DNA from: Candidatus Melainabacteria bacterium | Lineage (GTDB): Bacteria; Cyanobacteriota; Vampirovibrionia; LMEP-6097 | Length of the DNA stretch: 64,000 bases | NCBI GenBank assembly: GCA_005110385.1 | Contig: DUDT01000014.1 | Coordinates: 287,328 to 351,327 of the forward strand | Direction of reading: 5' to 3' | In this document: piece by piece, positions 40,550 to 51,464 of the stretch | Position numbering within the stretch: the stretch's first letter is position 1 | Layout: each line of letters begins with the position of its first letter | Position numbers and translations under genes: made by a program | Notes under the pieces: model-generated | Seen by the model: only the letters and a program-made list of their open reading frames with translations | Database searches by the model: none | What the model was told of the DNA's origin: nothing

Positions 40550-40555
40550 ATTGCG

Positions 40556-40676
40556 GGGACTGCTCGCAAACGTACAAGTTCAAGGCTGAGGAGGACGAAT
40601 GACCGCAGTGTACTGGGAGTACATGAGGATCACGAGGACGACGAAAACGCAGAAATTGAAGTTTGCGAGCAGTCCC
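40556..40676 (+). repeat. NAEI element, full 121-bp copy, between pheS and lexA
   Basis: GGGACTGCTCGCAAAC...GTTTGCGAGCAGTCCC. Confidence 0.97.
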
Positions 40677-40711
40677 ACCCTACACTTACGGGCGTGTGGT
40701 ATTATATTCGT

Positions 40712-41461
40712 ATGAGTATCGAGACTTTATCACCAAAGCAAAAAGAAACTGCAGAAATTATATTCAAGCTTACTCAGCAAGAGCATTTTCCGCCCACTTT
40801 GGATGAAATAGCGGCCCAAATGGGCATTACGAAAGGTACGCTTCAATACCATATCTCTGCTTTAAAGAAAAAAAATATTATCACTTGGAATCAAGGCTCT
40901 GCTAGATCTATTCGTATCATTGACGATGATTCTTATAATTATTGCAGGGATAAATTCTCCACTGAGACTGATTCTCAGACTATTCATAAATTTGACCATA
41001 TTCATAATGCAGTGACTAATAACAGTTTTTCACGAGCATCGAATGGGAAAATGTACAGAGATAATGAATTCGAAGTTCAGAGGGAAGCCATTCCTATTCT
41101 TGGCCAAATCACCGCTGGCTTACCTTTAGAAATCACTAATCAAGCAGAAGAGTATCTAGAGCTAGATTCTTTCTTTCCTCTTGGTTGCTATGCCTTGAAG
41201 GTTAAAGGTGAAAGTATGATAGATGCTCTCATTAATGATGGTGATGTTGTTTTAATTGAACCTCGCAAAGTCGCAAATAATGGTGAGATAGTAGTAGCCT
41301 TAATTAATAGAGAGTCCAGTACTTTAAAAAGATTTTATAAACAGAAAGATGGCAGAATTATGTTAAAACCAGAGAATCCTTATATGGAGCCTATCTATTT
41401 AGACCCTACGGATACTCTTGACATACAAGGAGTTGTAAAAGGTGTTTTACGTAGACTTTAG
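40712..41461 (+). CDS. lexA: LexA-type repressor
   Basis: HTH LSPKQKETAEIIFKLTQQEHFPPTLDEIAAQMGITKGTLQYHISAL; AG cleavage site ITAGLP; VKGESMIDALINDGD; ATG at 40712. Confidence 0.9.
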   Translation: MSIETLSPKQKETAEIIFKLTQQEHFPPTLDEIAAQMGITKGTLQYHISALKKKNIITWNQGSARSIRIIDDDSYNYCRDKFSTETDSQTIHKFDHIHNAVTNNSFSRASNGKMYRDNEFEVQREAIPILGQITAGLPLEITNQAEEYLELDSFFPLGCYALKVKGESMIDALINDGDVVLIEPRKVANNGEIVVALINRESSTLKRFYKQKDGRIMLKPENPYMEPIYLDPTDTLDIQGVVKGVLRRL

Positions 41462-41473
41462 TGACACTACTGC

Positions 41474-41505
41474 CAAAAACGCAGAAATTGGAGTTCAGCA
41501 GCAGT
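41474..41505 (+). repeat. NAEI element, extra right-half in tandem
   Basis: AAAAACGCAGAAATTGGAGTTCAGCAGCAGTG. Confidence 0.9.
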
Positions 41506-41513
41506 GCTTTCTT

Positions 41514-41634
41514 GACACTATTGCTGAACGTGCAAGTTCAAGGCTGAGGAGGACGAATGACCGCAGTGTACCAAGCGTACATGAGGATCATGAGGACGAC
41601 GAAAACGCAGAAATTGGAGTTCAGCAATAGTGTC
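41514..41634 (+). repeat. NAEI element, full 121-bp copy, between lexA and atpZ-like gene
   Basis: GACACTATTGCTGAAC...GTTCAGCAATAGTGTC perfect 16-bp inverted ends. Confidence 0.97.
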
Positions 41635-43281
<1,647 letters not shown>

Positions 43282-43283
<2 letters not shown>

Positions 43284-43388
43284 GACTGCTTGCAAACTAC
43301 AATTTCTGCGTTTTCGTCGTCCTTATGATCCTCATGTACCCCGAGTACACTGCGGTCATGCGTCGTCCTTATAATCTGCGTTTTACCC
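43282..43388 (-). repeat. NAEI element missing left arm, between convergent atpD and CBS genes
   Basis: GGACTGCTTGCAAACTACAATTTCTGCGTTTTCGTCGTCC... Confidence 0.9.
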
Positions 43389-43940
43389 GCCATACTCACT
43401 CGATGATTCTTGTCTGAATCTCGGTGGCAGATTAAATACTTTATCTCTATAAGCTAAGGAAATCTGATCAACTACATCTCTAACCGAGAGCATATACCTT
43501 GCAGCTCCATTCTTTTTTATCGGTATGTGCCTGTAAGAACCATCTGACATATGATTTAAAGCGAAAGCTATAGGATCTCCTTCAGAAAGCATCTGCGGAT
43601 TACGTGTCATGTAGTCTTTAATCACAGCTTTAGCAATATCTACTTTTTTAGATATCACTCTTCTGAGTACATCTCGCTCAGTAAAAATGCCGACGACTTG
43701 TCCTTCGCTATCAGTAACACCGACACAACCTTTATTATTGTCCGCCATATAAGCGATAGCCGTCTCTAGTAAAGATGTTTCAGGAACAGTGTGAATATAA
43801 TCTAAATTTAAAACTTTTATCGGGTCATTAATATCAATAGCAGCAGAGATATTCGATGAAATAAGCTGCTTAGAGTTTTCATCTAACATCATTAATTCTT
43901 CTTCTATATAATCTGAGACCATTACATATATTCTACCCAA
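43383..43940 (-). CDS. CBS-domain pair protein
   Basis: 'MADNNKGCVGVTDSEGQVVGIFTERDVLRRV..YMTRNPQMLSEGDPIAFALNHMSDGSYRHIPI'. Confidence 0.9.
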   Translation of the reverse strand: MGRIYVMVSDYIEEELMMLDENSKQLISSNISAAIDINDPIKVLNLDYIHTVPETSLLETAIAYMADNNKGCVGVTDSEGQVVGIFTERDVLRRVISKKVDIAKAVIKDYMTRNPQMLSEGDPIAFALNHMSDGSYRHIPIKKNGAARYMLSVRDVVDQISLAYRDKVFNLPPRFRQESSSEYGG

Positions 43941-44007
43941 TTCTTCGAACTTTATTAAGAAATTGCTAAGAAATTAAGGTCTTGCCAAAATAGCTTAAAA
44001 GAAATTA

Positions 44008-45192
44008 ATGTGGAATAATGCTTTTATGACAAGTGAAGCGTATATCGTAGATCTAGTAAGAACACCGATGGGCAGAGGGAAAGCTGGCTCTTCATTATCA
44101 AGTGTACATCCAGTTGATTTAGGTGCTGCACCAGTGAAAGCTTTAATAGAGCATAATAAACTAGACCCTAAATCTATAGATGATCTTATTTATGGCTGTG
44201 TAACTCCTATAGCTGAGCAAAGCATGAACATAGCTAGACTTATAGCTTTACTGGCTTTAACAGAGAATGTTCCAGGTATTCAAATAAATAGAATGTGCAG
44301 CTCGGGCTTACAGGCAGTAGACTTCGCTGTGCAGGGAATCAAAGCTAATGATTATGAGCTAGTTATAGCTGGTGGCGTGGAACACATGGGCAGAGTGCCT
44401 ATGGGGATGGATTCACTGCCACTACCGAGTTCGGCGAATCAAGGTTCTAGTTTATCTGATTCTTACTTAGCGAAATACCCTGTAAAAAGCATGGGGCAGT
44501 CAGCGGAACTTATCGCTGAAAAATGGGGATTCAGTCGTATAGAGTTAGATACCTTCAGCGCAGAGTCTCATAAAAAAGCTTTTAATGCTGCTTCTAGTGG
44601 CTATTTCGATAATGAAATCATCGGAGTCGAGACTAAAGATTTTGGAGTGGTTTTAAAAGACGAGGGCATTCGCCCTGAGATAGATTTAGCTAAAATGGCG
44701 ACTTTGCCAACTCCTTTCAAAGATGGTGGTGTAATTAGTCCGGCTAACGCAAGTCAGATCACAGATGGCGCATCAGCAGTGCTTTTAGCTAGTGAATCTG
44801 CTTTAAAAAAATATAATTTAAAGCCTCGTGCTCGTATTTTAAAAAGCTATGTCTGTGGAAGTGACCCCGTGATGCAGCTTACAGGCCCGATTCCAGCTGT
44901 AAGAGAGCTTTTTAAGAGAACAGGTTTGAGTATGGCTGATATAGATTTAGTGGAAGTTAATGAGGCATTCGCTTCTGTGGTTTTAGCCTGCGTTAAAGAA
45001 TTAGAAATACCTTTAGATAAGCTGAATGTAAATGGTGGTGCGATAGCTTTAGGTCATCCTCTGGGCTGCTCTGGTGCAAGAATACTGAGCACTTTAGTAA
45101 ATGAGCTGGAAAGAAGAAAATTAAAAAGAGGTCTAATCACTATGTGTGTGGGCTTTGGGCAAGGGATAGCGACTATAGTGGAATTAGTTTAG
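44008..45192 (+). CDS. Acetyl-CoA acyltransferase (thiolase)
   Basis: NRMCSSGLQAVDFA; NVNGGAIALGHPLGCSGARI; CVGFGQGIA. Confidence 0.96.
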   Translation: MWNNAFMTSEAYIVDLVRTPMGRGKAGSSLSSVHPVDLGAAPVKALIEHNKLDPKSIDDLIYGCVTPIAEQSMNIARLIALLALTENVPGIQINRMCSSGLQAVDFAVQGIKANDYELVIAGGVEHMGRVPMGMDSLPLPSSANQGSSLSDSYLAKYPVKSMGQSAELIAEKWGFSRIELDTFSAESHKKAFNAASSGYFDNEIIGVETKDFGVVLKDEGIRPEIDLAKMATLPTPFKDGGVISPANASQITDGASAVLLASESALKKYNLKPRARILKSYVCGSDPVMQLTGPIPAVRELFKRTGLSMADIDLVEVNEAFASVVLACVKELEIPLDKLNVNGGAIALGHPLGCSGARILSTLVNELERRKLKRGLITMCVGFGQGIATIVELV

Positions 45193-45234
45193 GGCACTGT
45201 TGCCAAACTCCTATTTCGGCGTTTTCGTCGTCTC
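45191..45234 (-). repeat. NAEI element, right half, abutting thiolase stop
   Basis: AGGGCACTGTTGCCAAACTCCTATTTCGGCGTTTTCGTCGTCTC. Confidence 0.85.
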
Positions 45235-45261
45235 ATTTTATCTATACGCTCAAGAGTTTTT

Positions 45262-45298
45262 CTATACCATATTTAAGTTGTAGTTAAATATGGTATAG
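45262..45298. promoter_or_regulatory. Perfect 15-bp palindrome with 7-nt spacer upstream of ATPase pseudogene
   Basis: CTATACCATATTTAA-GTTGTAG-TTAAATATGGTATAG. Confidence 0.7.
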
Positions 45299-45304
45299 TA
45301 TTTG

Positions 45305-46082
45305 GGCGTATATAAAAAGGCTTTTAACTCCTTTCATTAAGCAATTGCTGAAGCGGTTCCCAGCTGTTTTGCTATCTGGAGCTAGGCAGAGTGGCAAGTC
45401 TACACTCTAAAAAAAACTTTCCTAATTACACCTATGTAACTTTAGATGACTTGCAAGCTAGGGATATAGCTACAAAAGACCCGAAAGCATTTTTAAATTT
45501 CTATAAACCGCCTCTCATTATTGATGAGATACAGAATGCTCCTGATCTACTTTAGAAGAACTTCGCAAGAAAAAAATCTCAACATGGATAGATTATTCTT
45601 TACGTGGATTATATCCAGAATTAGTCGCTGATGCAAAATTAGAATCGAAGCTTTGGTATTCAGCATATATTGAATCCCTTCTCAATAAAGATATACGCGA
45701 TAATCTAAAAAAAGAGCACCTCGGCACTTATGATCGTTTTATTAAATTACTTGCAGCTAGATGCTCTCAAGAATTGAAATATCAAGAATTCGCAAAAGAG
45801 CTTGGGGTCAGTAACCTCACCATTCAGTCTTGGATTAGTTTACTTGAGCGTAGTCAAATTATTTTTTTATTACAGCCTTATTACAAAAATTTAGGAAAAA
45901 GAATCGTTAAAAGTCCTAAGTTATATTTTTTAGATACAGGTTTGGTGAGCTATTTATCTGGAAATACGACAAAGGAAATCATTGAAAATGGTCCTATGGC
46001 TGGAGCTTTGTTTGAAAATTTTGTAATAGGGGCAGTTTTAAATTCCTTTAAGCAAAAAAACTGTGGCAATGCACTGGCTTGA
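45305..46082 (+). pseudogene. Degraded AAA ATPase/DUF4143 gene
   Basis: Broken frames encode IAEAVPSCFAIWS..KKTFPNYTYVTLDDLQARDIATKDPKAFLNFYKPPLIIDEIQNAPDLL*.. then QELKYQEFAKELGVSNLTIQSWISLLERSQIIFLLQPY. Confidence 0.85.
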
Positions 46083-46118
46083 TATTTTTGAAATATTGGG
46101 GGACAAGCCCTTCCCATC

Positions 46119-46730
46119 CTAACTCACCAACTTAAAATACATCTTAGAAATAGTAGACAGTAGTCTATCAAAATCCATCTCAATTCGATGTGGGTTATTT
46201 AAATTCAACCACTCTTCAGCAGTGCATTCTATCATTCCGGCAATGGCTACAGCTGCTATCTTCGAATCTACATGCTTCTGTAAAGGACTCCTGTCTATAA
46301 TCCTTTCGGTGCGTTCGATTAAGCGCAGACGAATATGATAATATTTTTCTGCGAACTGTGGATCTAAGGAAGCAAGCTCTTTACTTAAGCGAATAATGTT
46401 GTAATTACGCTTAAAACTTTCAAAAATCGCAGCAATATCTTTTCTTAAAGCACGATAGGTACTCAGACCTTCTTTATATTCAGCATCTATATCTACGCCG
46501 CCCTGAAAGGCAGTATAGAGATCATCTTCTACCTGTTCTAGTAGCTTATAAAAAACGTCTTTCTTGTCGGAGAAATATAAATAGAAAGTGCCATGCCCTA
46601 AACCAGCGTGAGCAGCGATGTCTTTAACACTAACTTGATTAAAACCTTTTTCAATAAAAACACTTTTCGCAGAATCTAAAATATTCTTACAAGTTTTACG
46701 AGCTTTTTCAGTTTTTAATTCAGAATCCAT
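46119..46730 (-). CDS. TetR-family regulator
   Basis: ILDSAKSVFIEKGFNQVSVKDIAAHAGLGHGTFYLYFSDKKDVFYKL. Confidence 0.95.
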   Translation of the reverse strand: MDSELKTEKARKTCKNILDSAKSVFIEKGFNQVSVKDIAAHAGLGHGTFYLYFSDKKDVFYKLLEQVEDDLYTAFQGGVDIDAEYKEGLSTYRALRKDIAAIFESFKRNYNIIRLSKELASLDPQFAEKYYHIRLRLIERTERIIDRSPLQKHVDSKIAAVAIAGMIECTAEEWLNLNNPHRIEMDFDRLLSTISKMYFKLVS

Positions 46731-46781
46731 AAATTCAGCCTATGAAATAATGCTCTTCACTGCTGTATAATATCAAAAAGC

Positions 46782-47468
46782 GTGATTAAATTCAAAAATG
46801 TCAGTAAATTTTATGGACCTATTAAGGCATTAGATAATATTAACTTTGAAATTGAAGCGGGAGAAATGGTTTTCATCGTAGGTCCCAGTGGAGCTGGTAA
46901 ATCTACTTTAATGAAATTACTTTATCGTGAAGAGCGAAATACCCATGGTCAGATTTTAATAAATAATATAGATGTTAGCTCGCTATCTGAAGATAAAATC
47001 CCTTACTTAAGGCGCCGTATGGGTATAATCTTTCAAGATTTTAAATTATTACCGAATAAAAGTATTTTTGATAACATCGCTTATGGATTAAGAGGTCTAG
47101 GCGTTTCTGAATTTGAAATTCAAAAAAGAGTGGCTGGAGCTTTAAATTTAGTAGGTTTATTAGAAAGAGCAGATGCTTTTCCGAATGAGCTTTCAGGTGG
47201 TGAGCAACAGCGTGTTGGTATCGCTAGAGCGATAGTGCAAGGACCGCCATTAGTTATAGCAGATGAACCTACGGGGAATTTAGATCCTAAAACATCTATA
47301 GAGATTTTTAATTTATTGAAAAGTGTCTCCCTGAGAGGAACTACCGTCATAGTTAGTACTCACAATCATAAAATAGTTAAAGAGTTTAAAGAAAGAGTTC
47401 TAGTCCTTGAAGATGGTAAACTTGTTAATGACACTCTTTTAAGCTCAGTGTCTAACCCTTATGCGTAG
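46782..47468 (+). CDS. ftsE: Cell division ATP-binding protein FtsE (GTG start)
   Basis: VGPSGAGKSTLMKLLYREE; LSGGEQQRVGIARAIVQGPPLVIADEPTGNLDP; followed by ftsX. Confidence 0.93.
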   Translation: MIKFKNVSKFYGPIKALDNINFEIEAGEMVFIVGPSGAGKSTLMKLLYREERNTHGQILINNIDVSSLSEDKIPYLRRRMGIIFQDFKLLPNKSIFDNIAYGLRGLGVSEFEIQKRVAGALNLVGLLERADAFPNELSGGEQQRVGIARAIVQGPPLVIADEPTGNLDPKTSIEIFNLLKSVSLRGTTVIVSTHNHKIVKEFKERVLVLEDGKLVNDTLLSSVSNPYA

Positions 47469-48336
47469 TATTAGAATCATTTGGCGTATCCTGAAAGAAA
47501 CCTACCAGAGCATCAAATTCTCTGGAATGTCTAATTTCATGGTTATCAGTATCTTAACTGTAACTCTAGCTTTGTTTGGTGGTGTACTTCAGTTCAATTC
47601 ATCTATTAAGCAGATTTATCAAAACTTAGATAATCAGCTAGAATTCTCTATTTATCTTATTGAAGGAGCTGAGACTAAAGCTATAGCTCAAAAAATTAGC
47701 CAGATTGAGGCAGTAAAGAAAGTTGATATCATCCCTAAAGATATAGCTTGGAGAACTTTTAGGGATAAATTTGGATTCAGCGAAGATTCCAGCAATCCGC
47801 TTCCAGACACGCTTCATGTAAATGTAAAACGTGCTCAAGATCTTAAACCTGTCATAGAGCAGATTAAAAACTATTCAGGTATAGAACAAATCAGCTATGC
47901 TCCTCAGCTATTCCAAGGTCTAAGAAGAGTCAGATCAATTTTATTTTCATTTGGTCTTTTTATCACTTTAATCCTTGCGATAAGCACTATAACCATCATT
48001 TCTAATACGATTCAGCTTATAGTAAAATCTCGTTCACTCGAAATTAAAATACTTCGCTTAGTTGGTGTAGATGACTGGTATATTAGAGGACCTTTTATTA
48101 CTCACGGTATCTTTTATGGTTTAGTATCCTCACTAATAGCGATAATTCCATTAGTTATATTTCAAAACTTTGTCTGGAACTCATTTCAGGCTTCATTTAA
48201 AACTATCATGCCACTTACATTTAGTTTTGATTCTGGTAATGAACTTGGCTTAATCTTTGTAATTATGTTTTTAACTGGAATTATAGTCTGCGGTACTAGT
48301 AGTTATATGGTTACAAACAGATACATTAAAGTCTAA
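47461..48336 (+). CDS. ftsX: Cell division protein FtsX
   Basis: Overlaps ftsE; FtsX-like TM topology; TIISNTIQLIVKSRSLEIKILRLVGVDDWYIRGPF. Confidence 0.92.
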   Translation: MRSIRIIWRILKETYQSIKFSGMSNFMVISILTVTLALFGGVLQFNSSIKQIYQNLDNQLEFSIYLIEGAETKAIAQKISQIEAVKKVDIIPKDIAWRTFRDKFGFSEDSSNPLPDTLHVNVKRAQDLKPVIEQIKNYSGIEQISYAPQLFQGLRRVRSILFSFGLFITLILAISTITIISNTIQLIVKSRSLEIKILRLVGVDDWYIRGPFITHGIFYGLVSSLIAIIPLVIFQNFVWNSFQASFKTIMPLTFSFDSGNELGLIFVIMFLTGIIVCGTSSYMVTNRYIKV

Positions 48337-48360
48337 GCTGCGTTTAGTATAATCAATAAG

Positions 48361-49359
48361 ATGAATCTTAATACAGATAAAGCGAATATTTATAAATACA
48401 AAGCTTCTCTTATAATTCCTGTTTATAACGAGGAAGAAAACTTAGAATTATTGCAAGCAGAAATAGAAAAATCTTTAAATGGAAAAATTAGCTATGAAGT
48501 CGTTTATGTCGATGATGGCAGTAAAGACGCTAGTTACGAGATATTAGAAAAAATAGCTCATAATAAGGATTACGTAAAAGTTATTAAACTGAGACGCAAT
48601 TATGGTCAAACTGCTGCTATGCAAGCTGGTATAGAAAACTCCTCTGGTGAAATTTTAATTCCTTTAGATTCAGATTTACAGAATGATCCTAGTGATATTC
48701 CAGAACTGATTAATAAAATAGAGGAGGGCTATGATGTAGTCAGTGGCTGGAGAAAAAACAGACAAGATACTTTTATTAATCGTAAGTTACCATCAATAAT
48801 AGCTAATAGTATTATTTCTTGGATTTCTGGAGTTAAATTACATGACTATGGCTGTAGCTTAAAAGCCTATAAAGCTGATGTACTGCAGTACGTAAAGCTT
48901 TATGGTGAGCTGCATCGCTTCATTCCCGTCTGTGCAAGCTGGTATGGAGCTAAAGTTACAGAAATGCCAGTTAAGCACCACGCAAGACGCTTCGGTAAGT
49001 CTAAATATGGAATAAATCGTACTATTAAAGTTATTTTGGATTTAATCGTAATTAAATTTTTGACGAATTACGCTACTAGACCTATTTATGTTTTCGGTGG
49101 AATTTCAGTAGCGAGCATGTTATTTTTTATAGGAGCTAGCATCTGGGCTTTAATTTTAAAATTCAGTGAAGGTATAGACTTGGATTCTACACCTTTGCCA
49201 GTGATCGCTGCTATGTTTTTTACTGTCTCTGTGCAGATCGCGATGATGGGATTACTTGCTGATATGTTAATGCGTACCTATTATGAATCCCAAGATAAAA
49301 AGATATATACTGTAGAAAAGCGATTGAATTTCAATCAAGCACAGTATGCGAGTCTTTAA
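48361..49359 (+). CDS. Glycosyltransferase family 2 (DPM1/ArnC-like)
   Basis: SLIIPVYNEEENLELL; VDDGSKDASYE; DSDLQNDPSDIPELI; two C-terminal TM helices. Confidence 0.93.
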   Translation: MNLNTDKANIYKYKASLIIPVYNEEENLELLQAEIEKSLNGKISYEVVYVDDGSKDASYEILEKIAHNKDYVKVIKLRRNYGQTAAMQAGIENSSGEILIPLDSDLQNDPSDIPELINKIEEGYDVVSGWRKNRQDTFINRKLPSIIANSIISWISGVKLHDYGCSLKAYKADVLQYVKLYGELHRFIPVCASWYGAKVTEMPVKHHARRFGKSKYGINRTIKVILDLIVIKFLTNYATRPIYVFGGISVASMLFFIGASIWALILKFSEGIDLDSTPLPVIAAMFFTVSVQIAMMGLLADMLMRTYYESQDKKIYTVEKRLNFNQAQYASL

Positions 49360-50530
49360 ACTCAAAACTAAATTAATCTCAGCCTTATTAATGCTACTCG
49401 TAATTAATCCACTGTCTGCTGTAGATCGGTCTCTAAAAGCTCACATAGAATATAAACTAGAGTATGACGAAGAAATTCCCTTACGAGTAACTCAAATCCC
49501 AACTGATTTTGGCATGATTGATAAGGATATAGAGGGAAAGCTGATACCTTTAAACACTAACGCTGAAGTAGTTTTAGAAAATATTTATGATATTCAATTA
49601 TCCGAAAACTCAAATGCCAAAGGTCGGTTAAGCACTAACAATATGAAAGAAGAATTATCTAGTGATTCTCTGAAAATTCTATTACCCAAAGGAAGTAAAT
49701 TTTACGCAAAGGTTAAAAACAGCGAACTCGCTAAATCCTTTAATAGAGACGGGTTTATAGAGTTAGAGTTTTATAAGATAGAAGTCGGCACTTCAAGTAA
49801 GCCTCAATCTATATCAATCCCCAAAGGGGTTTTAAACGCAGATAACAGGGGACTTCGTGAAAGCTTTTCTAATAAAGCAAGCAAAGTGGGAAAAGCGATA
49901 GGCTATACGCTGGGAGGAGCTTTAATCGCTCCTTTAGTTAGTTATCAAATAGCAGGGGTTTTAGTTTTTAGTAATCCCTATATTGCAGGTGGTACTGCTG
50001 CTACTGGAGCTGCAATTGGACTTGCTTACGGCATAGCTAGCAAAGGTAAAAATTTCAATCTAGAGCCAGGTTCTGAGATTAAGTTAAAACCAAATAATGA
50101 CTGGCTTTTAAGTAAACTTGATTCCCAAAACTTGATCAGTAGTGAAGCTCAGCAAGATACAGAAAATTTAACAAAATCCTCAACAGCAGAGTCCAAGAAT
50201 CAGTTGGCAAAAAAAGCCTTACTTAAAATTAATAAGATCAAAAAATCTGGCTCTAATTTTAATCAAAAATGTTTGAAAATCAATCTTGATTATGAAAACA
50301 AAAGTACAGAAGCTATTCGCTTTCTATCTTTTAGACTAGTCGACAGTATGAATAAGGAATACTTCCCTGATGGCGATAGCTTTAAAAGCGGGCAGCTCGC
50401 AGAGCTGCCACAGACAGGGAATCTTAATCTACTTTACTGTGTAGATTTTTCTAAAGCTATTTATAATCTTGAGCTTAGAGGCATGAATACTTATGAGTTA
50501 TTAGCAAGTGAAAAAATTATGCTATACTAA
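49346..50530 (+). CDS. Hypothetical secreted protein
   Basis: 394 aa with signal-like N-terminus. Confidence 0.65.
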   Translation: MRVFKLKTKLISALLMLLVINPLSAVDRSLKAHIEYKLEYDEEIPLRVTQIPTDFGMIDKDIEGKLIPLNTNAEVVLENIYDIQLSENSNAKGRLSTNNMKEELSSDSLKILLPKGSKFYAKVKNSELAKSFNRDGFIELEFYKIEVGTSSKPQSISIPKGVLNADNRGLRESFSNKASKVGKAIGYTLGGALIAPLVSYQIAGVLVFSNPYIAGGTAATGAAIGLAYGIASKGKNFNLEPGSEIKLKPNNDWLLSKLDSQNLISSEAQQDTENLTKSSTAESKNQLAKKALLKINKIKKSGSNFNQKCLKINLDYENKSTEAIRFLSFRLVDSMNKEYFPDGDSFKSGQLAELPQTGNLNLLYCVDFSKAIYNLELRGMNTYELLASEKIMLY

Positions 50531-51273
50531 GCCAAAACTTGCTCTAAGGCAGGGAATTGAGCGGATTTAACCTCAGAGACATAAGCCTTGAAAGCATTTA
50601 ACATATCTTCATACTGATAAGAATATCTTTTAACAAATTTAGGCTTAAATAAATTAAATCTACCTAAAAGATCGTCTGTGACTAAGACTTGACCTGTAGT
50701 ATGAGAACCCGCACCGATACCTATAGTAAAAACTCTTATGCTATCAGTAATTAATTTAGCGATAGCCTCTGGGACCATCTCTAATACTAATCCTATAACC
50801 CCACTCTTTTCTAAAGCTTTAGCCTCACTCAGTAAAAGCTCCGCATCTGTTATGAGTTTATTCTGTATCGAAAACTTTTCTACGCTCTGTGGAGTATAAC
50901 CTATATGACCTAGAACCTTGTAACCAGCATTAACTAACTTAGAAATAAGCTCTAAGCTCTCAGCTTCAGCGTTTTCTATTTTTAAAGCATAAATACCCGC
51001 TTCAAAAAATTTTAAAGAATCTTCATAAGCCCCAGTAAGTCCCTTAGATACTGAAACATAAGGTAAGTCTCCTATTATCTTAGTATTCGGCGCACCCCGC
51101 TTCACCGCACGTGTACACATCAACATTTCATCTAAACTAACTTCTTGCGTGGTTTTATAACCAAGAAAGACATTAGCTAAGCTATCTCCAACAAGGATAT
51201 AATCGAGACCAGACTGCTCAAGTGCCCTTGCTGTGTTAAAGTCATAAGCCGTAAGCATTGTAAGCTTGGACAT
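50527..51273 (-). CDS. panB: 3-methyl-2-oxobutanoate hydroxymethyltransferase
   Basis: MLTAYDFNTARALEQSGLDYILVGDSLANVFLGY; IGIGAGSHTTGQVLVTDDLLG. Confidence 0.95.
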   Translation of the reverse strand: MSKLTMLTAYDFNTARALEQSGLDYILVGDSLANVFLGYKTTQEVSLDEMLMCTRAVKRGAPNTKIIGDLPYVSVSKGLTGAYEDSLKFFEAGIYALKIENAEAESLELISKLVNAGYKVLGHIGYTPQSVEKFSIQNKLITDAELLLSEAKALEKSGVIGLVLEMVPEAIAKLITDSIRVFTIGIGAGSHTTGQVLVTDDLLGRFNLFKPKFVKRYSYQYEDMLNAFKAYVSEVKSAQFPALEQVLA

Positions 51274-51293
51274 AAAAATAATTATACTAAATT

Positions 51294-51409
51294 AAACTGC
51301 CCCCATTAATTTCTCCTTAGGAGGTACTTTACCCACGCTTAGGAACAGTATTTCGTTAGCGGTCATTTTTCCCTTAATTTACCTTAAGTGAAGTTAATTG
51401 GGGCAGTTT
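51294..51409. mobile_element. MITE-like element, copy 1 (116 bp)
   Basis: Ends AAACTGCCCCCATTAATTTC ... GTTAATTGGGGCAGTTT; shares right end with 60959-61141. Confidence 0.75.
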
Positions 51410-51464
51410 TATATTAACTAGAGGATATAGATGTTAGAATAAACTTTTTAGTGAATATTTTATT

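Noticed and set aside
41442-41630. 62-aa ORF 41442-41630 as a gene
   Set aside because: Translation consists almost entirely of repeat element sequence overlapping the lexA 3' end
50930-50990. 'KIENAEAESLEL' in PanB resembling the NAEI peptide
   Set aside because: Aligns to normal PanB sequence without an insertion and lacks the element arm; treated as coincidence
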